From positions 18,961 through 82,960 of the IMG/VR virus record IMGVR_UViG_3300020200_000015: a stretch of DNA of 64,000 nucleotides; one strand, given 5' to 3'. The notes under the pieces were generated by a model. It ran no database searches and was not told the origin of the DNA. It was given only the letters and a program-made list of their open reading frames with translations. Position numbers and translations under genes: made by a program. The first letter of the stretch is position 1. Each line of letters begins with the position of its first letter. Shown here one piece after another: positions 43,508 through 51,689 of this stretch. Source of the DNA: a virus.

Positions 43508-45163
43508 TTAGTCTTTCAGCAAGTCGTAGATTCCCTTCAGCGAATCTGGTTTGTTGTACTTTCTAGAGTCGTACAAGAACTTGGGACCAAGCTTCTCGAA
43601 CGACTTGCGGTCGGCGATACCCATTTGAGGCACCCAACCGCCCGCCGGTAGTATGATACCTTGAATCTCTTCTTGAGCCCAGACTGATGCAATACAACTA
43701 TCGACAACGTCATCGCCCAACTTGTTGTTGAGCATCGAATACTTGTTGTAGCCGCCAGGAATTCGTTCAGCTTTGATATTGCCGAACTGGCTTAACATCT
43801 TCTGCACAATCGTGTAGCGGCTGTCATCATCGACAATCGCCGGGTAGCGAAACATGCACCCATACACGTACTTCTGCATTCTCTCATGCATCAAGTGCTT
43901 TTGCGGGCCTGTGAAGCGCAGCGGCTTTATGTACCAATCATCCCAGCCGTCTTTGCCTTGCTTATTCTCATACCTACGTACATCGATCCTAGTCAGACCG
44001 TTATCGTGCAGCGCTCGATTGAGATCATACAAAAATGCGGTGTCGAAGGCGTCGCCAAACCCGCCAACTGGTCTGAAAAATGCAATCAACCTCACCAAAT
44101 CGGTGATAATGGTCTCAGGACGCGAATTAGCACCCCACTCTTGTGAGTGGAGCCAAAACACCTGATTGTTAATTTTCTCTGTGAACGTAACAGACCATGA
44201 CGACGCATCCTCTCCGGAACCTGCGCCAGCGCAGTCGATGCCAATGGTCACATCACCTCTTGCCTGGTATGTGATCTTCGGATCGAGAACTATATCGATC
44301 GGAGTGTACTCGTTGTCGGCGCAGTTACGCAGCCATCTATCGGGGTAAAACGAGCTTGATTCAACGTACAGCACCAAGTAGGTTCTTGCGAACTGGTGCG
44401 GCGTTGACATTGCCTGGAACAACTTGATGTCGTTCTCAGGAATGATGCCCATTGCAACGCCATGCCAAGCGTTGAACTTGGGCAGCACATTGAACCTCAG
44501 CTTGACGCTACCGTTGATTTCCTCTGGGTGCTCAATCTTGTAGATGTTGCCGATGCCTTTGATTGTGCCCGTGATAACGCGCAGGCAGGCACTATGGCAT
44601 CCATAATCATGCTGATCTTTGATTTGCGAGCCAGTCGGGTAGATGCGGGTTAGGAACGACTCCCAATCTATATCATCGAACTCTTCAAGCCATTGGTGCG
44701 TTGCGCCCAGACCGTCAACTGATGACGCCTGACCTTTGGCTTGAATCAGGCTTCGATTCATGAATTCGATGTGCTCCTTGCCGATACCGTCGCCGAGGCG
44801 TTCATCAAGGTATGCGAGGGCAATCTCTGAATTCATCACCATATCGTTCATGTAGCGCAGGTTGCGCTTGCTCTGCTCAATGGCAGGGCTATGAACGTTG
44901 ACTTCGCTGTATGGCAGGCACATTGCCTCCTCAAGAAAGTAAGCCGAAACTGTGAACGACTTACGAATACGGCGGCTTCCAATCAGCATGTGGCTATCAC
45001 CCTTCTCGTCCATCTCATTCATCCAATGGACTTGGTGCGGGTTCAAGTTGATGCCGGTGATATGCTTGTGCCAGAGGTAGTGATCGCCTCTGAACTTCAT
45101 GATTTCACGTTCAACCGTCTTGCGGAAGTTGCCCGTGACATTCTTTCCAAGCCGTACTCTCAT
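43508..45163 (-). CDS. Large terminase subunit
   Basis: 551 aa ATPase plus nuclease. The ATPase has a variant Walker A, IGSRRIRKS, where the usual Gly before Lys is Arg, and Walker B QWLEEFDDID. The nuclease part starts IGIDCAGAGSGEDAS (catalytic Asp) and has a second acidic site in FGDAFDTAF and a late GDDVVDS. Packages DNA into the prohead through the portal encoded next. Confidence 0.9.
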   Translation of the reverse strand: MRVRLGKNVTGNFRKTVEREIMKFRGDHYLWHKHITGINLNPHQVHWMNEMDEKGDSHMLIGSRRIRKSFTVSAYFLEEAMCLPYSEVNVHSPAIEQSKRNLRYMNDMVMNSEIALAYLDERLGDGIGKEHIEFMNRSLIQAKGQASSVDGLGATHQWLEEFDDIDWESFLTRIYPTGSQIKDQHDYGCHSACLRVITGTIKGIGNIYKIEHPEEINGSVKLRFNVLPKFNAWHGVAMGIIPENDIKLFQAMSTPHQFARTYLVLYVESSSFYPDRWLRNCADNEYTPIDIVLDPKITYQARGDVTIGIDCAGAGSGEDASSWSVTFTEKINNQVFWLHSQEWGANSRPETIITDLVRLIAFFRPVGGFGDAFDTAFLYDLNRALHDNGLTRIDVRRYENKQGKDGWDDWYIKPLRFTGPQKHLMHERMQKYVYGCMFRYPAIVDDDSRYTIVQKMLSQFGNIKAERIPGGYNKYSMLNNKLGDDVVDSCIASVWAQEEIQGIILPAGGWVPQMGIADRKSFEKLGPKFLYDSRKYNKPDSLKGIYDLLKD

Positions 45164-45549
45164 ACCTTCTTAGGCTGTGTCGGGATGTGGCTGATGCGCT
45201 TTGGCTGCGCTGGTTGCTTTGGCGGCTCAGGCTTTGGCTGTTCGACAGGCTTTGCAGCAGCGTCCGCTTGCCGTGCAGCCTTCTGCTCCCACGTTTGGTT
45301 GCTATCTAGCTGACCTGGGCGTGCCGATGGTGTTATCTGGGCCATCGGCGGCGGTGCGCCTGGTCTAGCGCCCTGCATCTTTTTAGTCTTCGGCGCAAAG
45401 AATGCATTGTACTGCTCAAGGTTAACCATAGCAGCTCGGCGGTGCTCAGAGCAGAGCCAAGCCTGCTGTTTTTCATCTGAGCTAAAGAGCTGAATAGTTG
45501 CCCGCTTAGAGCAGTTCTCCCAATGACAGTTGATGTGTGGCTCAGTCAT
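45160..45549 (-). CDS. Unknown zinc-finger protein with proline-rich tail
   Basis: 129 aa from ATG 45549, chosen because it overlaps the upstream stop by only 8 bases; an upstream ATG at 45606 would overlap more. N-terminal metal site: CHWENC then WLCSEH. Residues 75-129 are Pro/Gln/Ala-rich and probably disordered. Sits between the HU-like gene and the terminase and could bind either. Confidence 0.6.
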   Translation of the reverse strand: MTEPHINCHWENCSKRATIQLFSSDEKQQAWLCSEHRRAAMVNLEQYNAFFAPKTKKMQGARPGAPPPMAQITPSARPGQLDSNQTWEQKAARQADAAAKPVEQPKPEPPKQPAQPKRISHIPTQPKKV

Positions 45550-46093
45550 CGCGTAGAATCTTGCCAATTCTGATAGCAATCTCTTCGATTGATGGCGACT
45601 TGCCAAGTTCTCCAGCTACCGACTTCTCAGCATCGGGAAGCTCATCGAAGAGCAGCTCAGACCTAAAGCCCAGAGAACGCTGGTCGTCCAACGTCCGCTT
45701 CTTGATAAGCTTGCTCAGCTCATCAGGTCGGATCTTCAGCTTCAACAGGGTTCTTGAGTGGTTGTTCTCAATGCCCATGTTGTGCACCCAGCCGTTGAAC
45801 TCGCCCTTCATCTCATCCAGCGGTGCGAATGTGACTTCGCGATGCACGCGCTCAGCCTGGATGCTTTTGTCGCTGCTACTCTTATCAGAGATATACGGTC
45901 TACGTGTATACCGAAAATAGATCTTGCCGATGCCTCTAAGAACGAACGGCAGCTCATTGCGCAGCGCGTTCTTGATCATCCTAGCATAGCAGTTGAGGAT
46001 CTCCTCAACTACTTCTTTCGTGATACCAGTTTCACGCGCAATGTGCGTGATGCTAGCAAACGTGCTAGTCGGGATATCGTTTGACGTCATCAC
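45542..46093 (-). CDS. HU/IHF-like DNA-bending domain protein
   Basis: 183 aa. Residues 10-70 follow the HU pattern: ITHIARETGITKEVVEEILNCYARMIKNALRNE, then FVLRGIGKIYFRYTRRPY, parallel to the GFGTF strand and arm of HU/IHF. The C-terminal 110 residues are extra and helical. Near the terminase genes, it may act in DNA packaging site recognition or nucleoid-like compaction. Confidence 0.65.
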   Translation of the reverse strand: MMTSNDIPTSTFASITHIARETGITKEVVEEILNCYARMIKNALRNELPFVLRGIGKIYFRYTRRPYISDKSSSDKSIQAERVHREVTFAPLDEMKGEFNGWVHNMGIENNHSRTLLKLKIRPDELSKLIKKRTLDDQRSLGFRSELLFDELPDAEKSVAGELGKSPSIEEIAIRIGKILRDD

Positions 46094-46128
46094 CCATTAG
46101 TATGAGTATGACATCAAATGAATAGATG

Positions 46129-46800
46129 CTAGTTGACTATCTCGCCGCTCTTCAACAGCTCTTGGTACACAGGATCGTTAAGAGTCATCTGCGTACCGGC
46201 GTTAACAGCATCGAGGAACTTGTCCTCGATCTTCTTTCTATCGGCCATAACCTGCTCAATGGTAGCAGGGTTCTCGACAATGATGTGACCACTTACGCTG
46301 CGCTTCTCATCAGCACTCTTGGGAGTGAGCTTAAAGTCGCCGAGATTGATTCCAACTGACCGCGCAAGCTGGATGCAGCGCTGAATCAGAGGATGGTCGC
46401 TCTTACGCATGGCGACCACCATATCACGCCTCGTACCGTGCTCAGGACGCCAGTTGGGATCAGGAATCCAAATGGGCTGGCCTTTGGCGTCGAGCATCGG
46501 CTCTTCGATCGTCACACCCTCGATGTTGACCTGCTCAAGCATACGCCTGATTTGCATGATCAACATCGCGGTGACTTCAGAGGCGTCCTTCTTGACAAAG
46601 TCAAGGTCGCCGGTCGCAAAAGCGTCGGCGTAGTTCTTCAGGTGCATCATGTCGTGCAGACACGATTCACCAAACACCACCTTCTGCTGTTCGTAGTACG
46701 TGCAGCCAGTACCGCCATTCTTGAAGAAGTAGCAGTCTTTGTTGCACTTGCGAACGGCATTAAGGCCGAGCGCGTCCTTCTCTTTACGGTTCAGCCTCAC
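46129..46800 (-). CDS. Unknown Cys-rich protein; possible small terminase subunit
   Basis: 223 aa. Four Cys near the N-terminus (CNKDCYFF, CTYYEQ, SCLHD) look like a metal site; a long helical middle follows (ASEVTAMLIMQIRRMLEQV). Position two genes before the large terminase is typical for small terminase subunits, and a zinc N-terminus fits DNA recognition, but no direct similarity is seen. Confidence 0.45.
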   Translation of the reverse strand: MRLNRKEKDALGLNAVRKCNKDCYFFKNGGTGCTYYEQQKVVFGESCLHDMMHLKNYADAFATGDLDFVKKDASEVTAMLIMQIRRMLEQVNIEGVTIEEPMLDAKGQPIWIPDPNWRPEHGTRRDMVVAMRKSDHPLIQRCIQLARSVGINLGDFKLTPKSADEKRSVSGHIIVENPATIEQVMADRKKIEDKFLDAVNAGTQMTLNDPVYQELLKSGEIVN

Positions 46801-47051
46801 TTCATTTGCCCCTTGAGTTGGTCTGCCTGCTCTTGGCTGATACGGAGCCTCTCATAGATGGCAAGAGCGAAGACGGCTGACGAAACAGGGTTGTCGAAGA
46901 CATCCGAGTTCGCCAGTGCAGTTGCGATCAGAGCGACAACGTTCGGCTCTGCCCTAGCAAAGTCAGAAACGATCTGCAAGACGTGAGGGTTTTCCTTCGC
47001 CTGCGCAGATATCTGACTGATGAAGGCCGTCGTTGTTTCGATCGAAATCAT
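46797..47051 (-). CDS. Small unknown helical protein
   Basis: 84 aa, all-helical, Ala-rich and acidic/neutral. Overlaps neighbours by 4 bases on each side. No motif recognised. Confidence 0.55.
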   Translation of the reverse strand: MISIETTTAFISQISAQAKENPHVLQIVSDFARAEPNVVALIATALANSDVFDNPVSSAVFALAIYERLRISQEQADQLKGQMK

Positions 47052-47500
47052 TTCCTCAGCGGCAGGTTAATGATTTTACCATCCATCGTCTTGCTGCCAA
47101 CAGCAGCAGGACGAATGTTAGTCATGAATGGCTCTTCGGCCCTCTTGGCTTGCGGGGGCGCTGACGCCTGGATTGGAGCGGGCGTTTGATTGCCGCTAAC
47201 AATGCCCATGTTAGAAGCATGGGCATACATCTGCTTGAAGTTGACAACCGTTTGAAGCTCACGCATCTTGCGATGCATCGTAGCCGCCTCGCGGAGCGCT
47301 TCGTAATGTGCCCTACCAATTTGCTCAATCATTGTAACCTCATCGTTATTGATTCTCACAATCGACTCCGGGATATCGGAATCGAACGATTCGAGGTTGC
47401 CACTAACGAAGGAATCACCATTCTTGATAACAACAACGCTATTGCCATTCTTGAAGTGGATGATATAGAAGCCGTCAACGCCAAGTGGAGGGTTGGTCAT
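47048..47500 (-). CDS. Unknown protein with beta N-terminus and Pro/Ala linker
   Basis: 150 aa. N-terminal 50 residues predict strands (GFYIIHFKNGNSVVVIKNGDS), then a helix, then a flexible Pro/Gln/Ala segment. TTGAAT, 15 bp, TATAGG just upstream on the minus strand could be a promoter. Function unknown. Confidence 0.6.
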   Translation of the reverse strand: MTNPPLGVDGFYIIHFKNGNSVVVIKNGDSFVSGNLESFDSDIPESIVRINNDEVTMIEQIGRAHYEALREAATMHRKMRELQTVVNFKQMYAHASNMGIVSGNQTPAPIQASAPPQAKRAEEPFMTNIRPAAVGSKTMDGKIINLPLRK

Positions 47501-47529
47501 GCATGACCTATACTGCTAGATGGTCTTAT

Positions 47530-48267
47530 TCAAACTTTCCTGTAGCGCTCTTCAGGAGGCCAATTCCAACCGTGCACTTCGCCTCTTGAAGCCTGCCAGT
47601 GCCAAACAATAGCGTTCTCATCAGATGGCGCTACCAGCACAGGGTTCTTCTTATCGCCAACAAGAGCGGGCGGCAAGGAAGCCCATTTGACTCCAAGGTC
47701 GATGATTGGCGGAGCTTGCAGCTTCGCAATCATGTTCTGCATCACAGTCTGGTCGTTATTGTGCCAGTTGGTTTGGACAGGCTTCATCTTCTTGATGCAA
47801 GCCGTACCCCAGTCTTTGAACCACTCGTAGTTCTCAGGCGTGCGACGGGCAGCAATGGTGCCAGCCATCCAGTGATTGACGTTGTACACCAAGCCTAGGT
47901 CGCAGTCGTCAAGATCGTGTACTACGAGGTTCAGATCGCCACGGGTTCTTGAGTCAACGTCAGTCCAAAGCACTGTGTCGGTGCAGTAGTCGGAATCAAG
48001 CACTGCGCTGATCCAACACGGCTTTAGGAAGCCGATGTTGTTCCAGTTAGTCAGCAGCTTGCCGTTAACCGGAGGACGAAACTCATAGATGTGAGCAACC
48101 TTGTCCGAGTCGCTTCGCTGGACGTAAACGTCGATGACTGACTCGCCCGGCTTTGCAAGACCGACGATCATCATCACAGGCTTGGAATGCTGCTTGATGG
48201 ACTTTACCCAACCGGGAAGCTCTTTGATGTACCTGTTCCCAATCGCAAACGTCGTGACGGTAATCAT
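47530..48267 (-). CDS. Putative nucleotide-sugar glycosyltransferase (GT-A type)
   Basis: 245 aa. A DxD motif is present in VLWTDVDSRTRGD (Asp103, Asp105), preceded by a Rossmann-like N-terminus (ITVTTFAIGNRY) and followed by WHNNDQTVMQNMIAKL, resembling the acceptor-side motif of GT8/GT-A type enzymes. It is the second glycosyltransferase of the window, suggesting sugar modification of a virion component, DNA or host glycan. Confidence 0.65.
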   Translation of the reverse strand: MITVTTFAIGNRYIKELPGWVKSIKQHSKPVMMIVGLAKPGESVIDVYVQRSDSDKVAHIYEFRPPVNGKLLTNWNNIGFLKPCWISAVLDSDYCTDTVLWTDVDSRTRGDLNLVVHDLDDCDLGLVYNVNHWMAGTIAARRTPENYEWFKDWGTACIKKMKPVQTNWHNNDQTVMQNMIAKLQAPPIIDLGVKWASLPPALVGDKKNPVLVAPSDENAIVWHWQASRGEVHGWNWPPEERYRKV

Positions 48268-48337
48268 GTGCTACTGGCCCCAAGTTGCGGTTGTGAGATT
48301 CGGCCTATCTCGTAGTCTTTGCACACAGGTAGGCTAA

Positions 48338-48931
48338 TCATACTATACCTGAGTTAGCCCTATCTTGGCTAAGATCGAGGTTTGCGTCCTCGATGCGGTG
48401 ACAGGCGCGCACGAGCCTCTTAAACTGCTCAATAACGTGTTTAATCACGTCACCGCCTATCCAGCCAATGTCCCGTATTTCGGTGCACGCCTTCAGCCCA
48501 GCCCGCGCCTGCTTCAGATTGAGTACAAGCTCCTCTGACCCAGGCAGCACCTCGATGTAAGACTCTCTGATCTTAAACATCCTGCTGCTCTTCACAAGCT
48601 GACGAGTACGGTTGAGCAAAGTGCGTACTGCATCAATCACTTCAGTGTGCTTGTAGTAGTCGGAGCACTCTCTCGTGAAAAGATGCAGCGCGTATTCAAG
48701 CTGCAAGAAGCCGTTGCCTGTTAGCCTCAGGTCAACGCCCTTGAGATATTGATTCAGCCTCTTCGGAATGAAAGCACGCAGACGTAATACCTGACTCGCA
48801 ATCCTAGCCGCCGGATCGGACTCTTTCTGCAAGACCTTTGAAACTCTGTACTGAGCCCAATGCTTGCGCGAGGCTTTCTCTAAGGGCTTTGATGCTCTGT
48901 CCATTGTCGATGTCGATCTTCTTGATGCCAC
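48338..48931 (-). CDS. Unknown basic helical protein
   Basis: The open frame is 197 aa, but its first 42 codons overlap the dNMP kinase gene in another frame, so the real start is probably internal (a TTG near 48833 follows AAAGG). The sequence is helical with many Arg/Leu (KRLNQYLKGVDLRL, DAVRTLLNRTRQLVKSSRMF). No function recognised. Confidence 0.5.
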   Translation of the reverse strand: MASRRSTSTMDRASKPLEKASRKHWAQYRVSKVLQKESDPAARIASQVLRLRAFIPKRLNQYLKGVDLRLTGNGFLQLEYALHLFTRECSDYYKHTEVIDAVRTLLNRTRQLVKSSRMFKIRESYIEVLPGSEELVLNLKQARAGLKACTEIRDIGWIGGDVIKHVIEQFKRLVRACHRIEDANLDLSQDRANSGIV

Positions 48932-49424
48932 TGCATCTTACGTAGCGGCGGCTGTCACCAGTGAACGAGCAGCCTGCCTTAAAGATATGACACAGTAGCA
49001 TATTCTCATTACCAAACTCGTCAGCTAATTCTTTGACCTCATGCTTGAACCCACCATCAGTCACTACAGCGTACTGCATCGGCGTGCCGATTGAATGACA
49101 GCGCAGCAAGCATTGTTTGATCTCATCAGCGAGACGCTTACCAAAATACCCTTGCCCGAACAACGGCTTGGCGAAACCCTCAGACATAGCAATGTACGCT
49201 TCACGAGGGGTGACGCTATGAAAAGCCGGCAGCACGCTATCTTTGGATTCTTCGAAGAAGTCCGGATAGTAACCATCCAAACCAAGCGCTCTGTGAGTCA
49301 TTATTTTGAGCGCATTGGCAAACTTGAACAGATACACACCATCACTGCACCGGGCAAGCATGGTGCCGATAGTGTCTTTACCGCTATGGGGTGGCCCATT
49401 GAGTACGATAATCTTCATTTGCAA
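48804..49424 (-). CDS. Deoxynucleoside monophosphate kinase (T4 gp1-like)
   Basis: 206 aa. P-loop GPPHSGKDT at residues 10-18, typical of phage dNMP kinases that read GxxxSGKDT, followed by FKFANALK and SVTPREAYIAMSE. Supplies dNTP precursors. It precedes the unknown helical gene and follows a small Tyr-rich protein. AAGG lies 9 bases before the ATG. Confidence 0.8.
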   Translation of the reverse strand: MQMKIIVLNGPPHSGKDTIGTMLARCSDGVYLFKFANALKIMTHRALGLDGYYPDFFEESKDSVLPAFHSVTPREAYIAMSEGFAKPLFGQGYFGKRLADEIKQCLLRCHSIGTPMQYAVVTDGGFKHEVKELADEFGNENMLLCHIFKAGCSFTGDSRRYVRCSGIKKIDIDNGQSIKALRESLAQALGSVQSFKGLAERVRSGG

Positions 49425-49450
49425 TACCTTACTGATTGATGATTATCTGA

Positions 49451-49645
49451 CTACAGATAATCCTCTAGGTAGTGCAATCCACAATACCTTCCATAGTACG
49501 CGCCATCATGTACATATACCTTGTACTTGTGATACTTACCACAACTTGAAGGAACCGAGATTTCCGTGAGTTCGTCCTCCAAGATGAATGACCCACCGTC
49601 CTGGGGGCCACCGTACAGATAGTAGACTACGCCACTAGGATGCAT
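49451..49645 (-). CDS. Small Gly/Tyr-rich phage protein
   Basis: 64 aa beginning with VVYYLYGGPQDGGSF, a motif seen in short conserved phage proteins of unknown role, and ending in DGAYYGRYCGLHYLEDYL. It is the first gene of the leftward main cluster after the repeat region. Confidence 0.7.
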   Translation of the reverse strand: MHPSGVVYYLYGGPQDGGSFILEDELTEISVPSSCGKYHKYKVYVHDGAYYGRYCGLHYLEDYL

Positions 49646-50013
49646 ACCTAGTACTACAAGATTCTAGGCAAGTGATGGCCATGACTCATAGCGTGAAAGC
49701 GGGGTGACAGGTAAAGAGCGATAACCCATAGCGTGAAAGCGGGGTCGGGCTGAGTCGGGCTGAGTCTATCAGTACCGTGGAACCCAGATCAGTGAGGCTA
49801 GTAAGGATGAGAAGCTGAGGAGCTGAGGGGCTGAGGGGCTGAGAGGCTGACTAGTTGGCTGGCTGACTGGATGTGATCTTTACTATGGTCAAAGGTAGAT
49901 CAACTTTTGAAAGCATATTCTGGATGAGGTAGGTGGCGCGGTTGGGCGTCCGGTCGTGTCGTACTATTTGCCAGGTGGGGGGCGGGGGACCGCCCCCGCC
50001 CCCACCCTAAGGG
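49646..50013. other. Non-coding start of the repeat region
   Basis: No credible gene. It holds two direct repeats at 49687-49745, a short GGCTGAGG tandem near 49810-49850, and a GC-rich hairpin near 49974-50006. Minus-strand promoters for the 49.6 kb cluster may lie here but no clear -10/-35 pair was seen. Confidence 0.6.
49687..49745. repeat. Two 19-bp direct repeats 40 bp apart
   Basis: CATAGCGTGAAAGCGGGGT occurs at 49687-49705 and 49727-49745. They lie upstream of the leftward gene cluster, spaced nearly four helical turns, so both could face the same side of DNA as operator or promoter sites. Confidence 0.75.
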
Positions 50014-50026
50014 CTACGCCTTAGGG
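49974..50026 (-). terminator. GC hairpins after the 50014-50478 gene
   Basis: 49974-50006 forms a stem of G/C tracts (GGTGGGGG-CGGGGG pairing with CCCCCG-CCCCCACC), and CCCTAAGG/CCTTAGGG (50005-50012 with 50019-50026) forms a second hairpin across the stop codon. No T run follows, so termination is only probable. The G tracts could also form a quadruplex. Confidence 0.5.
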
Positions 50027-50478
50027 GCGGTAGGGTGCAACGACCAACGTTGTGCGCCCGTATACGGGCGCGCAATATAGTGCCCCGCACGTGCGCCGGG
50101 TGTGCTACAACCCGGTTTGGCGGGGACGTTATGCACGACGATAGTAGCGTCGCTGGCGGCGGCGGTTGCCGTCGCCAGTTGCACGGCGGCGCAGGCGTGG
50201 ACGCTACTACCGGCAGGCACGGTCGGCCAGCCAACGTTGGCGCCACGCGGCGCCCGGTAGTTGCCTGCGACCGGCACCACAAAGGCGACGCCGTGCACGA
50301 CGGCAACGACGCCAGCAGCAAGGGCGACGCCAACGTCGCCGGCGGGTACCGTAACGGCGGCGGCGGCAGTCGCCACGGCAGGGGGCACGGCAGGGACCGT
50401 GGCAGGGGCCGCCTTGGCGGCGGCAGGGGGCACGGCAGGGACCGTGGCAGGGGACGGGTTGTTACGTTGCGTTGCCAT
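50014..50478 (-). CDS. Ala/Pro/Val-rich unknown protein of cassette A
   Basis: 154 aa from ATG 50478. Composition differs sharply from the rest of the phage (very GC-rich, Ala/Val/Pro). It contains two DNA-identical repeats (ATVPAVPPA), a hydrophobic stretch (GVALAAGVVAVVHGVAFVVPVAG) and a Pro-rich C-terminus. A cassette-like hairpin precedes it, which supports expression. Codon use unlike its neighbours suggests recent acquisition. Could be a surface or membrane protein; uncertain whether translated. Confidence 0.45.
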   Translation of the reverse strand: MATQRNNPSPATVPAVPPAAAKAAPATVPAVPPAVATAAAAVTVPAGDVGVALAAGVVAVVHGVAFVVPVAGNYRAPRGANVGWPTVPAGSSVHACAAVQLATATAAASDATIVVHNVPAKPGCSTPGARAGHYIARPYTGAQRWSLHPTAPKA

Positions 50479-50496
50479 ACTGTGCTTGCCGGACGA

Positions 50497-50515
50497 CCCG
50501 CGCACCATGCGCGGG
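50497..50515 (-). promoter_or_regulatory. Cassette A hairpin (CGCA-TGG-TGCG core)
   Basis: Perfect 8-bp stem CCCGCGCA / TGCGCGGG with TGG loop on the minus strand, 19 bases before the ATG at 50478. It shares the core and loop with cassettes B and H although its outer stem differs. A matching promoter was not evident. Confidence 0.6.
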
Positions 50516-50560
50516 TAGCCCGTGCACGTGGCAGGGGCTGTTGTCCGACGACCCCACCTT

Positions 50561-50922
50561 AGCAAATACCATGCCACGCACGGCATGACGGCCTGCTTTT
50601 TTTTTGCGATTGTCGCAAGCCCTTATATCGCAACGGGTTACGGCCAATAAATATTTTCGCTGCACTATAGTGCATCGCATGGCTGGTCGGCCTTACTGTT
50701 ACGACATGGTAACGTTTTGGGCCATGCGCGCAAGTCTTTGCACGACAAGCACTTGCGGATGGCTGTTTGTTACGCTAGCCACACTGCCAATGTGCCATGC
50801 GCTAGCAAATACCATGCCACGCACGGCATGACGGCCGACTTTTTTTTGCGATTGTTGCAAGTCCTTATATTACAGGTATTTGCGACCACATAGCAAATAC
50901 CATGCCACGCACGGCATGACGG
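50561..50922. repeat. Three copies of a palindromic intergenic element
   Basis: Copies at 50561-50630, 50804-50869 and a shortened one at 50892-50922 share AGCAAATACCATGCC and the palindrome CATGCC-ACGCAC-GGCATG. The first two continue into a T8-9 run, TTGCGATTG(T)TCGCAA-like hairpin and CTTATAT. They look like mobile intergenic units or terminators on the plus strand. Confidence 0.7.
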
Positions 50923-51032
50923 CATGACAGGCTAGCATGACAGGCTGGCATGACAGGCTGGCATGACAGGCTGGCATGACAGGCTGGCAGGGGAGGGGAG
51001 GCTGCCAGGATGGCAGGGCTGCCAGGATGGCA
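50922..51032. repeat. Tandem 13-bp and 17-bp repeats
   Basis: GCATGACAGGCTG repeats five times at exact 13-bp intervals (50922, 50935, 50948, 50961, 50974), followed by two copies of a CTGCCAGGATGGCAGGG unit that is itself an inverted repeat. Confidence 0.85.
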
Positions 51033-51109
51033 GCCCGGCGTTCATTCAACCCTTTTATGAATAACAGAACTGAAAAACAGAACTGAATAACTGAATGAAT
51101 GAAATTCAT

Positions 51110-51340
51110 CCCTCAAATTCAAGTCAGCATAACTGAATGCTCAGTCTCAACAGCAATTCACTCTATCAATGCAGAACTGAATGATGCAGTCTACTGAAGC
51201 TCAGTAGATTATATCTGCTTGAATTCAGTCAGTCACTATGACTATGAGGTGCTGACTTCTTTCATTCATTCTTTCTTTCAGTCACTCTATCATTCATTCT
51301 TTCATTCACTCATGACTGAATGAAACATTGCTGCACATGG
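51110..51340. repeat. ATTC/ACTC low-complexity tract
   Basis: Degenerate repeats of TTCATTC, CACTC, CAGTC and TGAATGA. Similar tracts recur at about 51770-52080, 52555-52625, 53080-53140, 53560-53640, 54000-54060, 54530-54605 and 56070-56230, always between cassette genes. Confidence 0.75.
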
Positions 51341-51352
51341 CGGCATGGCCGC

Positions 51353-51673
51353 CTAGTCGAACCACAACTTTAGCATAGGCTCGCCGCCTTGCGGGAATAT
51401 GTTGACGGACAAGTAACCGTCAGGCAACTCGTCCGGCAACTGCCGCAAAGCAGCGACGAAGGCAGCGTAGCTGTCGGCAGTATGCCAGCCGTGCGTCAAG
51501 TACACGCTAACGCCGTCTGCCGTGCCATCGCCGTCGGCAGTCTCGTCGGCATGCATCGACAGCACATAGTTAAATACGTCAACATGTGCATGGCAGCACT
51601 CGATGACGGCACGAAAGAAGTTAGCGTACTCCTTGCTAGCGTTGTACGTAAAGGTGGGGATCGGCTTCTGCAT
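51353..51673 (-). CDS. Unknown protein, tandem paralogue family copy 1 (cassette B)
   Basis: 106 aa. Shares with the genes at 52109 and 52670 the pattern CC-x-H (ECCHAHVD here), GDGTADGVSVYL-x-x-GW, SYAAFVAALRQLPDELPDG and the C-terminal LKLWFD (FKLW in the others). It is the most diverged of the three. Cassette B precedes it. No known family. Confidence 0.7.
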   Translation of the reverse strand: MQKPIPTFTYNASKEYANFFRAVIECCHAHVDVFNYVLSMHADETADGDGTADGVSVYLTHGWHTADSYAAFVAALRQLPDELPDGYLSVNIFPQGGEPMLKLWFD

Positions 51674-51689
51674 TGTTTCGTTGTCCTTT

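Larger units (their letters stand above)
50479..51352. other. Long non-coding repeat stretch
   Basis: No credible gene on either strand. It contains cassette A, three dispersed palindromic repeats, a perfect 14-bp palindrome TGCACTATAGTGCA (50661-50674), tandem 13-bp repeats and, from about 51110, ATTC/ACTC-type low-complexity DNA. Confidence 0.7.

Noticed and set aside
48804-48931. First 42 codons of the 48338-48931 frame as coding
   Set aside because: They overlap the dNMP kinase gene fully and look like a shadow; kept only as an uncertain start.
50035-50562. Plus-strand 175-codon frame in the GC-rich block
   Set aside because: Arg/Gly-rich shadow of the minus-strand Ala/Pro gene; the cassette hairpin faces the minus-strand gene, which is the better candidate.
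50870-51109. Minus-strand 79-codon frame
   Set aside because: Consists of translated 13-bp tandem repeats; no ribosome site or conserved pattern.
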